From Strongylocentrotus droebachiensis (taxonomy: Eukaryota > Echinodermata > Echinoidea > Camarodonta > Strongylocentrotidae), in the NCBI GenBank assembly GCA_035222895.1, contig JAVYIG010000089.1, positions 434,001 through 498,000 on the forward strand: a stretch of DNA of 64,000 bases, read 5' to 3'. The translations under genes and the position numbers were made by a program. The notes under the pieces are model-generated. The model searched no databases. It saw only the letters and a list, made by a program, of their open reading frames with translations, and was not told where the DNA came from. Of the stretch, positions 1-12,254 are shown in pieces (position 1 is the first letter of the stretch; each line of letters begins with the position of its first letter).

Positions 1-1183
1 TTTGTATGTACAAACTCGAGTACTGGATCCGAGAAAGTCGTTGCTGAAGGTTCATTTGTGGGTTGAAATAACATACCTCTAATTCAGTATTCTGAAAATC
101 AGAAGTTTTCAAAATATCACCCCAACATGTATTGCTTATTACATTTCATTGCTTGATGGTATGAAATATATATGTTGTAAGTAAATTGCCCCTAGAATGG
201 TCAAAAACCTATGGCGCTGATTTTTAAAACATTGCCTAGAATCGGGTAATTCTTTTAACAACCAGCAGTTACCTACATGCAACCTTTTTTCTAACAGCGT
301 ATACCGATTAGCGTTCACTTCGTTGCCAAATAGAAACACGCATGATACATGTACTGATCTCAGCAATGTATTCCCTTTCTGTTTATGAAACCATTGACTG
401 ATAAAGCATTGAGAGATCTATAGGAATGCCGATTATAAACCTCGTTCAAGTCAATGTTCTTTTTTTGAAAGAAAGGTACGTCATTGAGCGTGCAAATATG
501 TGATTTTTTACTCAAACGGAGATTCTCACAATATATTCAATTCAATTCGATTCAATTTTTTTCAAGCGAAAAATAAAAATACAGATCATGTAAATATATA
601 AAATAATATGCTATCCATAATGAATTTTATGTAGGAGTGTCCCAAGGAAGAAGGCACTAAGGAGAAAAACAGATATTACTGGTATTTTTGTACTCGACAA
701 AAGAAAGAATAGTCCACGACTACATCACAATCCACTGACCAAATTGCCAATTTGAGATTCGCATATAGATTTGGAGATATCATTTTGCAAACATTCATAA
801 CTCCTTCATTATTTTTCCGATTTATTCCAAACGTTCTTAATAACGTTCTGCTTTCGCACACAATAATAAACTGATATTAACAAAGAAGCACCTTTCACAC
901 TTAATTATAACGAATATCATCATGATATACATAATGGTTCAATTAATTCAATGCAATTACAAATATATATGTAAATAAAATATACATTGACAGTTTGATA
1001 AGTATATATACGAATACACGTCGAATAAAGGTAACATAAAACACGAACCCCTTTGTAATAAGTGTTTGAATGAGGAGGATCTTATGTAAAATACAATAAT
1101 GTTCCATTTTTAAGAGGGATCCCCGTTTATTTAGCAGATTTCTTCCTTCCTTGTTGTCTTTTTCTGTATAAAGTTTTTTTCTA

Positions 1184-1226
<43 letters not shown>

Positions 1227-1780
1227 TATTTAGATAATGAAATAAAAAACAAATGATACTCGCATATGTACACACAACTTATGCCGGATCACTTAATTGT
1301 CATGATATTCCTGTGGTTCTTCGAAAACGTGTACCTCCCTCCATTATGGCGAATAATACCATCCTGCTTGAAATAAGGTAGGCCTACAACCTGATCCAGA
1401 TAAAACATCTAATTCCTTTTAGAATATAGTGTATAACGAGTTTAAGGTCATCATTTTTAACTATATGGGGCTTGATTTGTTCTCGACACACACCACACAT
1501 AATACCGATCGTACTAGATCTAGTATCATTTACGGTGCTTCAAATACACTGTCGCTCATATAGTTGGAATATTTATTTTTTACCCCAATTTATGGAATTA
1601 TTTTGACAATGATTTATTCCTAATAGATCTAGGTAATAGTATACATTCTCAGATTTTATTGAATAATAATTTGCCAGTGTTTGTTTTGCGTGACTGCTAA
1701 AGTATGTGTATGCTACTATGCTTATCAACTAAGGGACCTACGCCCTTAAGTCATAAATGACAGTAATGAGGATTAGTGCT
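1..1780. other. AT-rich spacer, no gene seen
   Basis: No convincing exon, RNA gene or repeat family was found on either strand. The only structure is a short (TA)n run near 1196-1222. The open frames here are short and have no recognisable protein features. Confidence 0.5.
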
Positions 1781-1794
1781 CCACAAAAGGGCAC

Positions 1795-1872
1795 TTATAT
1801 AGCACATCGACACGGTTTTGATCCTTGGGTCTCACAGTTACGAGGCCATTGCTTTGCCACTGAACCATGACT
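1795..1872 (-). repeat. tRNA-like SINE head
   Basis: Read on the minus strand, this stretch has a box A-like segment (GGTTCAGTGGCAAAGC) and a degenerate box B-like segment about 35 bases on, as in tRNA-derived SINE heads. It does not fold as an intact tRNA, so it is called a SINE remnant. Confidence 0.4.
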
Positions 1873-2074
1873 GTACGCAGCGGGGGCTAGGGTAGGGGGC
1901 AGTTCTCACAAATAAAAAACAAACAAAGAAATGCAATAAATTATCAATAATTCATCGAATTTCCAACCGGTCCCCCCCAAAAAAAAAAATCTTCTGTGTG
2001 CCCATGCCTTGAGCCATAATGCACGGCCGTACAGAGGATTTGTATGGGGAGGGGGGGGGGGGGAGAGGGAGCGA

Positions 2075-3783
2075 ACATTTTGTAACATTTGCTGTAAAGG
2101 CTTTAAACAGAACATAATGCTACACTGTCTTGTTAATCCAGCTAACAATGGAAGTTACAAACTAATTCACCCGAGGACGCAAGTTCGAATCTGAGTCACG
2201 TCTCTAGGATGGTGACGTTAAAAGGTCGGTCCCCAGACGTAAATAATCAAAACTCAATACTCACATCTTCCTTCAGACATTTAAATGCTAACTTTATTGG
2301 TGGAGCTCGCGCCTTTGAATGTTTTTTGAAACAGATAAATGGCGCCATACAAATGCTGTGAATCATCATCATCCTCATCATATCAGATTGATACAAGTCT
2401 GTAACAAAAAAAAAGCCAAATACACCCACACACCAGGGGCGTACGCCGGCCCCCCCCCCCCCCCCACTGAGCGACTCTTCGGCTGGCTTTTCGGGAGCAA
2501 AATATTTAACCCCCCCCCCTTGAAAAAATCCTGCGTACGCCCCTGCCACACACAATGGCATGGGAGATAAAGTAACACCATATGGCACTTGTGTTTGAGG
2601 GAGAGTTGGTTTCTGTGGCCAAGGAAAGTTCTATCTATATGTAAATGAGACATTTTGTAACATTTGCTGTAAAGGCTTTAAACAGAACATAATGTTACAC
2701 TGTCTTGTTAATCCAGCTAACAATGGAAGTTACAAACTAATTCACCCGAGGACGCAAGTTCGAATCTGAGTCACGTCTCTAGGATGGTGACGTTAAAAGG
2801 TCGGTCCCCAGACGTAAATAATCAAAACTCAATACTCACATCTTCCTTCAGACATTTAAATGCTAACTTTATTGGTGGAGCTCGCGCCTTTGAATGTTTT
2901 TTGAAACAGATAAATGGCGCCATACAAATGCTGTGAATCATCATCATCCTCATCATATCAGATTGATACAAGTCTGTAACAAAAAAAAAGCCAAATACAC
3001 CCACACACCAGGGGCGTACGCCGGCCCCCCCCCCCCCCCACTGAGCGACTCTTCGGCTGGCTTTTCGGGAGCAAAATATTTAAACCCCCCCCCCTTGAAA
3101 AAATCCTGCGTACGCCCCTGCCACACACAATGGCATGGGAGATAAAGTAACACCATATGGCACTTGTGTTTGAGGGAGAGTTGGTTTCTGTGGCCAAGGA
3201 AAGTTCTATCTATATGTAAATGAGACATTTTGTAACATTTGCTGTAAAGGCTTTAAACAGAACATAATGTTACACTGTCTTGTTAATCCAGCTAACAATG
3301 GAAGTTACAAACTAATTCACCCGAGGACGCAAGTTCGAATCTGAGTCACGTCTCTAGGATGGTGACGTTAAAAGGTCGGTCCCCAGACGTAAATAATCAA
3401 AACTCAATACTCACATCTTCCTTCAGACATTTAAATGCTTACTTTATTGGTGGAGCTCGCGCCTTTGAATGTTTTTTGAAACAGATAAATGGCGCCATAC
3501 AAATGCTGTGAATCATCATCATCCTCATCATATCAGATTGATACAAGTCTGTAACAAAAAAAAAGCCAAATACACCCACACACCAGGGGCGTACGCCGCC
3601 CCCCCCCCCCACTGAGCGACTCTTCGGCTGGCTTTTCGGGAGCAAAATATTTAAACCCCCCCCCCTTGAAAAAATCCTGCGTACGCCCCTGCCACACACA
3701 ATGGCATGGGAGATAAAGTAACACCATATGGCACTTGTGTTTGAGGGAGAGTTGGTTTCTGTGGCCAAGGAAAGTTCTATCTA
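2075..3783. repeat. Three tandem 575-bp units
   Basis: Three near-identical units start at about 2075, 2650 and 3225, recognisable by the repeated start ACATTTTGTAACATTTGC. Spacing is 575 bases; differences are mostly in the lengths of poly-C and poly-G runs. The third unit is broken near its end by the palindromic element at 3784. The open frames in the units run through homopolymers, differ between copies and are not considered genes. Confidence 0.92.
2436..2546. repeat. Short inverted-repeat element in tandem unit 1
   Basis: About 110 bases bounded by CAGGGGCGTACGC and its complement GCGTACGCCCCTG, with poly-C runs inside. The same element recurs in units 2 (about 3010-3121) and 3 (about 3585-3691), so it was present before the 575-bp unit was amplified. 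It resembles a small non-autonomous inverted-repeat element. Confidence 0.65.
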
Positions 3784-4663
3784 CAGTGCGTCCCAGAAAA
3801 AACGAAACCGAGAAGTATCGATGTTTTATCATAACTTAATCACAACCATAATTAATGAATGATACATATTTGGAAAGCTTAGAGTCTCCTCTTTCAGTTG
3901 ATGCTACTTAGATGATGCATATTTCACGCATGAGTGATTAAAAGCAATTTGAAGGAAGGAAACCAAAAAGACATCTGGCGGGCGGTATCTGAATTTCGAA
4001 GAAAAATTAACATTTCTAGAAAGTTGAGTTTCTGCCCTTTCATATGACACCTCAATCAGGAAAAATGAGCGAGGAATAACAAAGTTCTGTTTGTTTAAAG
4101 TAGCCCTTACATTTTCATAATTTTAACAAACGAATTCGTTTTCACTGGGTGCCTGCCGTAGCAAAAAGCAGATTTGACAAAAGACTTAACTCCGTTTCGT
4201 TGACAATCAGCCATGCATGAAGACTCTCGTCTACGGCTGATTGTCAACGAAACGGAGTTAAGTCTTTTGTTAATTTCGTTTATTGATACGGCAGGCAGCC
4301 AGTGAAAACGAATTCGTTTAATAAAATTATGGAAATGCAAGCACTACTTTAAACAAACAGAACTTTGTCATTCCTCGCTCATTTTTCATGATTGAGGTGT
4401 CATATGAAAGGGCAGAAACTCAACTTTCTAGAAATGTTAATTTTTCTTCGAAATTCAGATACCGCCCGCCAGATGTCTTTTTGGTTTCCTTCCTTCAAAT
4501 TGCTTTTAATCACTCATGCGTGAAATATGCATCATCTAAGTAGCATCAACTGAAAGAGGAGACTCTAATCTTTCCAAATATGTATCATTCATTAATTATG
4601 GTTGTGATTAAGTTATGATAAAACATCGATACTTCTCGGTTTCGTTTTTTCTGGGACGCACTG
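3784..4663. mobile_element. Palindromic MITE, about 880 bp, TA target duplication
   Basis: The ends are CAGTGCGTCCCAGAAAAAAC and its reverse complement. The whole element is a near-perfect palindrome with arms of about 430 bases and a centre near 4215-4232. It is flanked by TA (3782-3783 and 4664-4665). Tandem units 1 and 2 keep the uninterrupted target sequence (TCTATCTATATGTAAATG), so the insertion is documented in the window. A TA duplication suggests mobilisation by a Tc1/mariner-type transposase. It encodes no credible protein. Confidence 0.9.
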
Positions 4664-4818
4664 TATATGTAAATGAGACAAAATGTGAAGGTATAGAATA
4701 ACCACATTTTTAATCACGAGTTAAAAGTCATGGACCATATGTTGATCAATGGGTGATCGTGGTAAAGTGTAGATCATAATCAAATCATTATACACGGTTC
4801 AGCATTTACTCAAAAAGC

Positions 4819-4826
4819 TATATAAA
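4819..4826 (+). promoter_or_regulatory. TATA box of peptide gene A
   Basis: TATATAAA lies about 30 bases before a plausible start of an untranslated first exon, which ends at a good donor (CTAGAAG/GTAAGTG) at 4943/4944. The layout matches the promoters of genes B, C, D and D'. The transcription start near 4850 is inferred. Confidence 0.6.
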
Positions 4827-4849
4827 CCATTATTAAAAAACAACGTACC

Positions 4850-4943
4850 ATAACTCGACGGTCTCCAATCCCATTGATAGCAGCTTCAGAGAGGATCTCC
4901 TACAGACATCGATAATTTCCTTAGATCTGACAACACCTAGAAG
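4850..4943 (+). other. Gene A untranslated first exon
   Basis: Predicted from the TATA box at 4819 to the donor at 4944. It has no signal-peptide start. The next acceptor is probably TATCTTAG just before 5811, giving an intron of about 870 bases that leads straight into the start codon at 5824. Confidence 0.5.
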
Positions 4944-5823
4944 GTAAGTGTTTTCCAGTAGCATTATATGCCCGATCAATTGTAGAAAGCGTTTTGCAAC
5001 GCCGTTTAAACAAATATGATTTTGAAAAACGAGTAAAACTACGTGCAGTTCAGATTTGTATGTTGTAATGCGGAGTGATATAACAATCTCAGGCAGTTAT
5101 GGTGCAGAAGAGTTTCAGAGAGTTCTTCGATAGTTAATTATTGATATAGCCTTGTTTTGTGAGCGCGGTAGGAAAAGGGAAGCGAAGAAACAAATATTTA
5201 CAAAAGCCTGTATTTTATCGCTCAATATGTAGCCTTGTATTCTCTGTTTACTCTTTTAACACCTTTTATTTAAATAAAAACTATAACAATTTTTTGTTTG
5301 TTGTTGTAATTGAGTCTAACTGAACTGGTTACTATTATTTAACGCCGTAGCGAGGGACATTACCCAGCATACTGACTGACTTGGGTCAATTATAATTGCC
5401 CATTACTCTATACGAGGCGTTATATCGACTGTATTACTCCCTGCGCTATTCAAGAATGTAAATTGTAATCGTCCACATGCTACTAATTCAAATCAAAGTA
5501 GGCACTGCTCATTTCGTACAGATTTATTGTTTGTTTGTTTCTGTGTTTCTGTCTGGGTTTTTAAAATTATTATTTCATTATTACAATCAAAATTCTTGTC
5601 GACTTTGTGGACGGGGCCCGGTTAATGTTCTGTGATTCGCTCGACACTGATTTTGACATGACATGTATCCTACAAAAAGTGAATGTAAAATGATCATTGC
5701 AACATTGCAATAAATTATTTGAGCCAAATTATTTTACATGATTAGCTAGTTCTGTTAATCACGTGATGGAAATAACGCCCTTATACAACATGGGTTTTCC
5801 ATTATCTTAGGTTTAAAATAGAA

Positions 5824-6922
5824 ATGGCATCAAAGCTCATCATTGCTGCGTTTCTTCTGATCGTTCTTGTGGGCGCAACCAGTGCCAACACCACAGGCGA
5901 CATGGAACGAGACAGCGAGACCTTTCCCCTTGATACGTTGATCGACGTTGAGGAAGAGAATACACGCGGGAAACCACGTAAGCATTCCATTGGACAATTT
6001 CGATTCCATATGCCTGATATTTATGCTATGACATTTATTTGCAAGACAAAGGCCTGCCACAAAATTTATTTATTGAATTTTAATCTGGAATTTGGATTCA
6101 GATTGACTTAGACAATTCTAGTGGTGCTTTACTGCTGCGAATCCGATTAAGTTTCTTTTGATGCTTTTCCCTTGTATTATTCCGTTCGGTGCGTGGATTG
6201 TTTAACTGAGAATAAAGAAGCTCGAAAAGTTGCGGAAGCCATTGGTTTCGTGTATTGTCATCATGTTTTATTTGTCTCAAGTATGTTTTACACTCGAGCT
6301 ATCCCACTTCATATAACTGGTACTGGGACAAAATGTGGTATTAGAACGGACTATATCACGATTGTGCTCTTTATCAAAACACAAGAAGCAAAAGAAGAAA
6401 ACAAAAATAAACGTCTTGATAAAGACCATTGTCAGGGGTGATAGCCTTGATTTCTTTCCCACGTATGCTTGCGTACTTTATGATCCCGGGACTAACACCT
6501 TTTCGCAAAATAAAGTTATTTGGTAAAAAACATGGGTTAAGATAAAGTTCAATCGTGAATTGGAGTCCTAGAGTGTGACTTCAGTTTTTGGGGAAACCAG
6601 TGAAAATGAATTTCCCCCCAAAACTGGTAACTCGCATTGTGTATATAAACAAATGTTACCAACACGCAACTTGTAATAAAGTAGTTACAGACATATGTAA
6701 GAAAGTAGCAATATTCATAGCAGTAGAGTTGCAGAGCAACCTAACTCATCTTGACATATAATTATTCGGGTGAGACAAAAAGTTATTTGGGGTAATTTGT
6801 TCAACTGGTCTATTCTGTATTTTGTTTTTGTTTCAGGTTGCGAAATAAATGGCGTAATGCTAGTGTGTCGAAGACCGCGTAAACAAAGTAAGTTAGGCAA
6901 TACTAGAACCGACTTTAAATAG
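5824..6922 (+). CDS. Secreted cysteine-peptide precursor, divergent member (gene A)
   Basis: Coding exon 1 is 5824-5977: a start, a hydrophobic signal segment (about residues 5-20) and an acidic propiece (DVEEEN). It lacks the Lys-Arg site of its relatives and has ENTRG instead. Donor GTAAGC at 5978 leaves phase 1. Exon 2 starts at 6837 after TTTGTTTCAG and encodes CEINGVMLVCRRPRKQ. The two cysteines (residues 53 and 62) align with Cys 1 and Cys 3 of genes B-D; Cys 2 and Cys 4 are absent. Exon 2 either ends at donor GTAAGT (6888) and joins a weak tail exon at 7257-7288, or is read through to a stop at 6920-6922. The second model was used for the end coordinate. The basic mature part fits a cationic secreted peptide. 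Function is unknown; family membership rests on exon layout, phase and partial alignment. Confidence 0.6.
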
Positions 6923-7283
6923 ACTTAGACTTTCGATAAATCAACTCAGGGTTAATTTTTAATATAACAAGACCATACAAATCATTTGCCGATCATGTAA
7001 AGCATGTGTGTATTTAACACATGGAATTCCAGTGACCATTGGTAGGACAAGTATTTAACATAGTATAACGTCTTAAATCTCACCCAAGTGTTCACGTTAT
7101 GTGATGTATGAATATAATATATTATATTTCATAAACATTATAACAACAATTTAATGATACATATTGTGTTAATCATAATTTTCGGAAAAATGTATGGACA
7201 TGGCTATAGAAATTAACTTCGGTTAATTTTTGTTAAGTATTTTGAAAAATCTTCAGGTAATTCCATAAGATTTCATATTGTTC

Positions 7284-7289
7284 AATAAA
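7284..7289 (+). terminator. Possible polyadenylation signal of gene A
   Basis: AATAAA about 360 bases after the read-through stop of gene A. It overlaps the stop codon of the alternative tail exon, which makes that tail model less attractive. Confidence 0.4.
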
Positions 7290-8619
7290 GTGTAATGTAT
7301 ACTAATTCAACTACAGTCGTGGGAGGCGCTACATTGCCCCCTCCCCCCGTCCTCTCTCCGCGATGAGTATAGGAATTCCAAACATTCGGACATGCAACCG
7401 TCACCTCGTATGGTGGAAACGAAGTGGTCTCAATGAAACTTGTTCTACCTCATCAATTTCGATAGGAATATTCATAAAATGACGGTAAATGTGAATACAA
7501 ACGAGCGGAAATGGAGGATCAGCGAGGTGTCTGCCCCCCCCCCCGCCCCTCCCTCGTCGTTTTCTTTGAATTTCTATAGTCTACTGTTGGTAGCGAATAT
7601 ACAGTGGAATTATGATTTGTTTGGGGTGGTTTTGAAAAGATATAGCACTATTTGTTATCTTGAAACTAACTTAATCAGTTAGAGGAATGAATATTCAGCT
7701 AAAAACAAACTAATATTTGTTTATAATCATGACATCTGTTTTGGAAATGTGTTTTATCTCACTATGGAAGCAAATTGATCTTTTCACACTCAAACCAATC
7801 CATATCGGTCTAAACTTTGTTAGGCCTTTCAAGCAGATAAGTTTAAATAATGCAAAATAATTCCTTTTCAATTTGCTACAATATTGACTGTCTTTCAAAC
7901 GTGTATGATGTACAAAGGATGGGGGGGGGGGACAGATATAAAGAAGAGGTCCTTGCGTTGATTAAATTTATGCTTGTCGACTTCTTACAATCACAGACAG
8001 ACCTTTCTAAGGGACTGGAGGACAGAGTTAGAGAAACATGGAACATCGAAAGAGCTGGATGTCCGACTAACGAAGGGCCATTATCCCCTGTGGTTCAATC
8101 AATTTGAGAAAAGATCTAAATTGTTAGACTAAACCTCTTCAACATTAATCATTTAGTGATAATTCAAGATTTTGTTATGATGTCCACGTAATGTACCCGA
8201 TAGGGTTTTAAATAAACATATCATATATATATATATAAATGTATAATTAAACTCATAAGCAAATGTAAGGAAATAACCCGTAAAACAGTTTTTGGCAAAT
8301 CTCGTGGAAATAAATGCAATGCCGAAGCAAGTGAGAGAAAAACGGTTGCTTTGCCTAAAGGCTAAGTCCATTCCAACAATTACTGTGTAATTATCATGTG
8401 TAATACTCGAAATATTAAATGAAGCACCTCACCAAATCACCAGAGTCGGTGTTTCTAACATTAACCTTGAAGTTTTTGTCTCTTTGTAATGATTATTATG
8501 AAACTAGTACAGCCTTTTTCCTCATGGTTTTACTCAGGTGTCCTCGTCCTATCTTTTTCCTCCCCCTCACCCTTTCTCCTTCTCTGGTCCCTTCTTTCCT
8601 TTCCTATTTGTTCACTATC
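7290..8619. other. Spacer, no gene seen
   Basis: AT-rich DNA with poly-C or poly-G runs near 7340, 7535 and 7920 and a TA run near 8222. No exon signals or repeat family were recognised. Confidence 0.45.
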
Positions 8620-8621
8620 TC

Positions 8622-8783
8622 TGGCCCGAATTCACAAAGGAGGTTTGTCGACAAACCTCCTTTTGTTTCAACAAACCTCCTTTTGTTTTTTACAAACCAG
8701 GTTTGTAAAAAACGCGTCAAAACGCGTCATATGACGTACATAAACCTTGGTTTGTCGACAGACCTCCTTTGTGAATTCAGGCC
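8622..8783. mobile_element. Small MITE with about 30-bp terminal inverted repeats
   Basis: Starts GGCCCGAATTCACAAAGGAG and ends with the near-exact complement (CTCCTTTGTGAATTCAGGCC). The flanks share TCT, a possible short target duplication. Internal copies of ACAAACCTCCTTTTG are repeated. The open frame on the + strand across this region runs through the element and flanking pyrimidine DNA and is not a gene. Confidence 0.75.
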
Positions 8784-8784
8784 T

Positions 8785-9600
8785 CTATGTTCCACTTTCT
8801 ACATCTTAATTTCTTCTACATGTCTGTTTCGCTTTCTTTTACTTTTCATTTTAATTGTCTCTTTGTATCTCACCCTATTCCCTAGACGAAACCCCATCCT
8901 CTTACTATCTTTCCTGATTATTTCTCCCTTTCCTTATTTTCTCTCTCACCCATTCTCTCTTTCTTCTTGTTTTTCTATCAATCATTCTTATCTTTTTTTT
9001 ACTGCCCAAATCTGTGTTTTTCTCAATGTCTGTTTCCCCTCCCCTCTCCTTCATTTTCCCTTCTCTTTGACTTATTGTCTCATGCTCTTTAGCCATTCGA
9101 CTCCTTGTTTTTCTCTCAATCATTCTCATTTGTTTTCACTGCCCGACATTTCTGTGTTTTGCTCAATGTCTGTCTCCCCTGCCCTCCCCTTCATTTCCCC
9201 TTCTCTTTGACTTATTGTCTGATACTTTTTTAGACAAACGACTCCCACCCCCTCCACCCAGTCATTTTTCTAGAATGCGTCTTCCTTAGGATCAAAGAGA
9301 TAAAGAAAGAAAAGAGAGGGAGATAAATCCCAATGGTGTAGAACTACATATATGGCGATACGAAAAAGCTCAGTGGTAAATTACTTGGTAGAAAGATCCT
9401 TTCAATAGAGGAGCAGAGGCAAGGCGAAAATGAAACTGAGATGGAGAACGGGAGAGTACGAGCGAGCAGCAGAGATACACAGAATGATAGAGAGGGAAAG
9501 AGAGTGAGAGAGACAAAATAAAGACATATGATGGAGACAGAGAGATATGAGGAAAGTGACAGAAAGAGGGAGAGAAAGAGGGGGGGGGGGGGGAGCTGAA
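8785..9600. repeat. Pyrimidine-rich tract followed by GA-rich tract
   Basis: From about 8785 to 9240 the + strand is dominated by C and T, with a roughly 200-base near-duplicate (TTTTCACTGCCC...CTCAATGTCTGT appears twice, around 9000 and 9130). From about 9290 to 9595 it switches to GA-rich sequence ending in a poly-G run. Open frames through it have low-complexity translations. Confidence 0.7.
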
Positions 9601-10586
9601 CCTGGAGACCTTATAAGGTCTCAACATGTATGAAAACCATTGAGTAAATTTATTTGTACGTGTAAACATATTCGCTGCCACTATTCAGAATCTGAAATTG
9701 GTAAATCTACATAATACACGCACGCTGTTAACCGCAACCATTGCTCCAACCGTAGCTCATATGCCAGTACACCATGTTGATCAAAATAGAAAGATTTCAA
9801 AATGAAATTGGAATACAAATCAAATCTACCATGCACTGAGAGGCTTAAGGTGAAATCATGAATGCTCTATGACTGGCTTGGGACTAGTTTCTGAGGGACC
9901 AGTCACCGAATATCCATAAAATTACAGGCGCCCTAAAATAAGTACATGACACCAGGAAGCTGTAATGAATGGAGATACCGTCTCGAAAGAATTTACCGAG
10001 GGTAAAATATTCAAGATTAACCTGGCTTAACAAAGAGAAATGTAACCTTCTCCAGCCATCATTTCCATCAACAGCTGTCCATATCAATGCACAGTCCCTC
10101 TCTGGCATTCCAAATAGTACGAACTGTTACGCAACGCCATCTGCTTCCCTAAGTTCTCTATTCATTCTTTTGCAAAAAATGCAAGCATCGAGCTTTGAAG
10201 CCATGCGAGGCACCGAAAAATTAAGTCATGTTCAGTGAAGATGTATTTAGCTATAACATATAAAATGCAGAATTCACAACATATGACCAACGCAACTTTC
10301 TATTAGTCATCAAATGCTTTTTCCGTTCTCGGATAGCTCTACTGAAGACATGGCCATTTCAACCAGCGAAATCGACCAAGGAAATCGTGAGTTAGAGCGA
10401 ATGAAAGGTTTTCATCATCATGATTTTCTCATCTAATTATTGACATTTTCCGAAAATTTCCGAAATTTGTACATAGCTAGGAAGGTAGTCCAAAGGTTTA
10501 TCTTCCTAAAGAACTAAATGAAATTGTGTTATATGTTTGCGCATTTACTGATTTAGGGCTAGAAGTTGTCAAGTTATCACCACTAT
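9600..10586. other. Spacer, no gene seen
   Basis: No splice-supported exon or known repeat was recognised. Short open frames around 9884-10238 lack any protein signature. Confidence 0.45.
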
Positions 10587-10826
10587 TCACCCAGAGTACG
10601 AGCCGGCAAAGCAAAAGCCGCCGTGCTCGCTGGGCTGGGCTGTGGGTGGAACGGGAGGACTAAGAGCCACTAGGGAGCTGTATGGTCTCGGAGAGGGATT
10701 AAAGAGATTACGGCAGGGGAAACAAAAGACGCGCGGTGCCACGGATGGCTTCAAAGGGGCATCTTGGACGGGATCTCCATTCATTACAGCTTCCTGATGA
10801 CACATTTGATTTATACCCTTCGTCAA
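10587..10826 (-). other. GC-rich block with a 79-codon open frame, unassigned
   Basis: A conspicuous GC-rich island in AT-rich surroundings. On the minus strand it holds an open frame rich in proline and serine with four cysteines, but no signal peptide, domain or flanking splice context was recognised. The composition could equally come from a dispersed repeat. No function is proposed. Confidence 0.2.
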
Positions 10827-10829
10827 GAA

Positions 10830-11890
10830 ATGAAAAACTAAGGATGTAAACTATAAATATATTCATCAGAAAACAAATATTAATTCACACTTTTGTTCAA
10901 ATTAAACACAAACACACATTCATACATCCCTCGTTCTCTCTCTCTATTCATTCCTCTTTCCCTCTCCCCTCTTCTTTATTTGCATATTATGAGTTGGTCT
11001 AACCATGGACCTATTACGGATGGACATTCATCGTTTTCTTAACGAATTCATTGTGATTGTCTCCGTCAATGTCGTCTTAATAACATTCCCTACATGTTTC
11101 TTCACTTTGATCTCATGATGGTCACCGCCAAAATGCCGGGACAGAATCAAGATAGTGATTTTACACATGTTAATCTACATGCGCAGAAGATAATAACTCG
11201 CCTAAATCATGGAAAATAGATGTGCAGTTCTGGCTTATAACCGGATATTGTTGTTCCGTGTACTGTACATGTATTTTATTTTGAAAAACATGTTGATATT
11301 ACCAGATAGAGGTTATTTTTGGATTTTTTGGTTGTGATTTAAAATCCCGTTTCCCCCTATTTCCTCATAATATTCCAGAATTACAACGCACAGGGCTGAT
11401 ACAGATCATGGCCTTCTAATTGTTTTATAAGGTCATAGGTGTGTGCGAAAGTTTGCGAATCAGTAATAATACATTTCATATCACTAAAATCGTCTGCTTT
11501 TCAACTTTGTTGCTCCACATTGGGGATGCTTTCATTTAAGACACACTCTTACAGAGCACACCATCCAAACAAAACCCAAGAGAGGGAAACTGCTCCTTTG
11601 TCAATGACCGAAAATGCTTACGCAGTCGTTATTGTTAAAAAACAGCTGAATGTTCTCATTAAGATGCACATAATCAGAAGGCGGCGACTATCATTGGATC
11701 GAAGAAAGAATCACGTTAAATGTCAATCCGTAATAGGTCCATGGTCTAACGATACGGTCAGCTCTCTTTCTTCGCTCAAAAATTGACTCTTACGGACCTA
11801 AGCAAAGCCTGAGTAACGTTTTCGCACCATGATCTTTTCTGTCGTAAATTTTGTTTTTTAAGCAAAACCAGTGTGAAAAGAGTATTAGTA
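10830..11890. other. Spacer, no gene seen
   Basis: AT-rich, with a short CT run near 10935. The 115-codon open frame at 11439-11786 (+) shows no signal peptide, domain or coding-like composition. Confidence 0.4.
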
Positions 11891-11893
11891 GGA

Positions 11894-12250
11894 GTGTCGT
11901 GGACGAGTGATTTAAGGCGCTTGACTGGAGATTCGAAGGTCGAGGGTTCGAATCCCGACATGGCACTAATATCCTTTGACAAGATATCAACCTGCACTTG
12001 CTACTCTCCACCCAGGTGTTAAATGGGTACCCGGTAGGATGCGACCGTCATTGTTGGTCAAACAAGTTTTGAGCGTCAAGTACTGGTAACGCCCGGCTGG
12101 AATGCTCCCAGGGAGTGGAGATTGTGCACAAAGTGTGAGCGGGCAAGTATTGAATCCAATGATCGGGGTAATATTACATCTGTATAGCGTTTAGTGACGT
12201 TTTGAATTAAGCGCTATATAAAAGCGTAATATTATGATTATTATTATTTT
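11894..12250 (+). repeat. tRNA-derived SINE, near full length
   Basis: Begins with a tRNA-like head (GTGTCGTGGACGAGTG) with a perfect box B, GGTTCGAATCC, at 11945-11955. The body follows (ACCCGGTAGGATGCGACCG; CAGGGAGTGGAGATTGTG), then a tail GCGCTATATAAAAGCG with ATT repeats. A truncated relative lies at 13475-13690. The internal polymerase III promoter is visible, but the head does not form an intact tRNA. Confidence 0.8.
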
Positions 12251-12254
12251 ACTT

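Noticed and set aside
2247..3832. Several glycine-rich frames of 80-113 codons
   Set aside because: They belong to the 575-bp tandem unit, cross poly-C/poly-G runs and shift frame between copies.
7257..7288. Candidate tail exon of gene A
   Set aside because: A usable acceptor and phase are present, but the sequence lacks the G-A-G start and its stop codon overlaps the polyadenylation signal; kept only as an alternative.
8419..9210. 263-codon frame, the longest in the window
   Set aside because: It runs through a MITE and pyrimidine-rich DNA and reads as Leu/Ser/Phe/Pro low complexity, without a domain or splice context.
11894..11967. Possible functional tRNA gene with a perfect box B
   Set aside because: The acceptor and anticodon stems do not pair properly and a SINE body follows; the other tRNA-like heads were rejected for the same reason.
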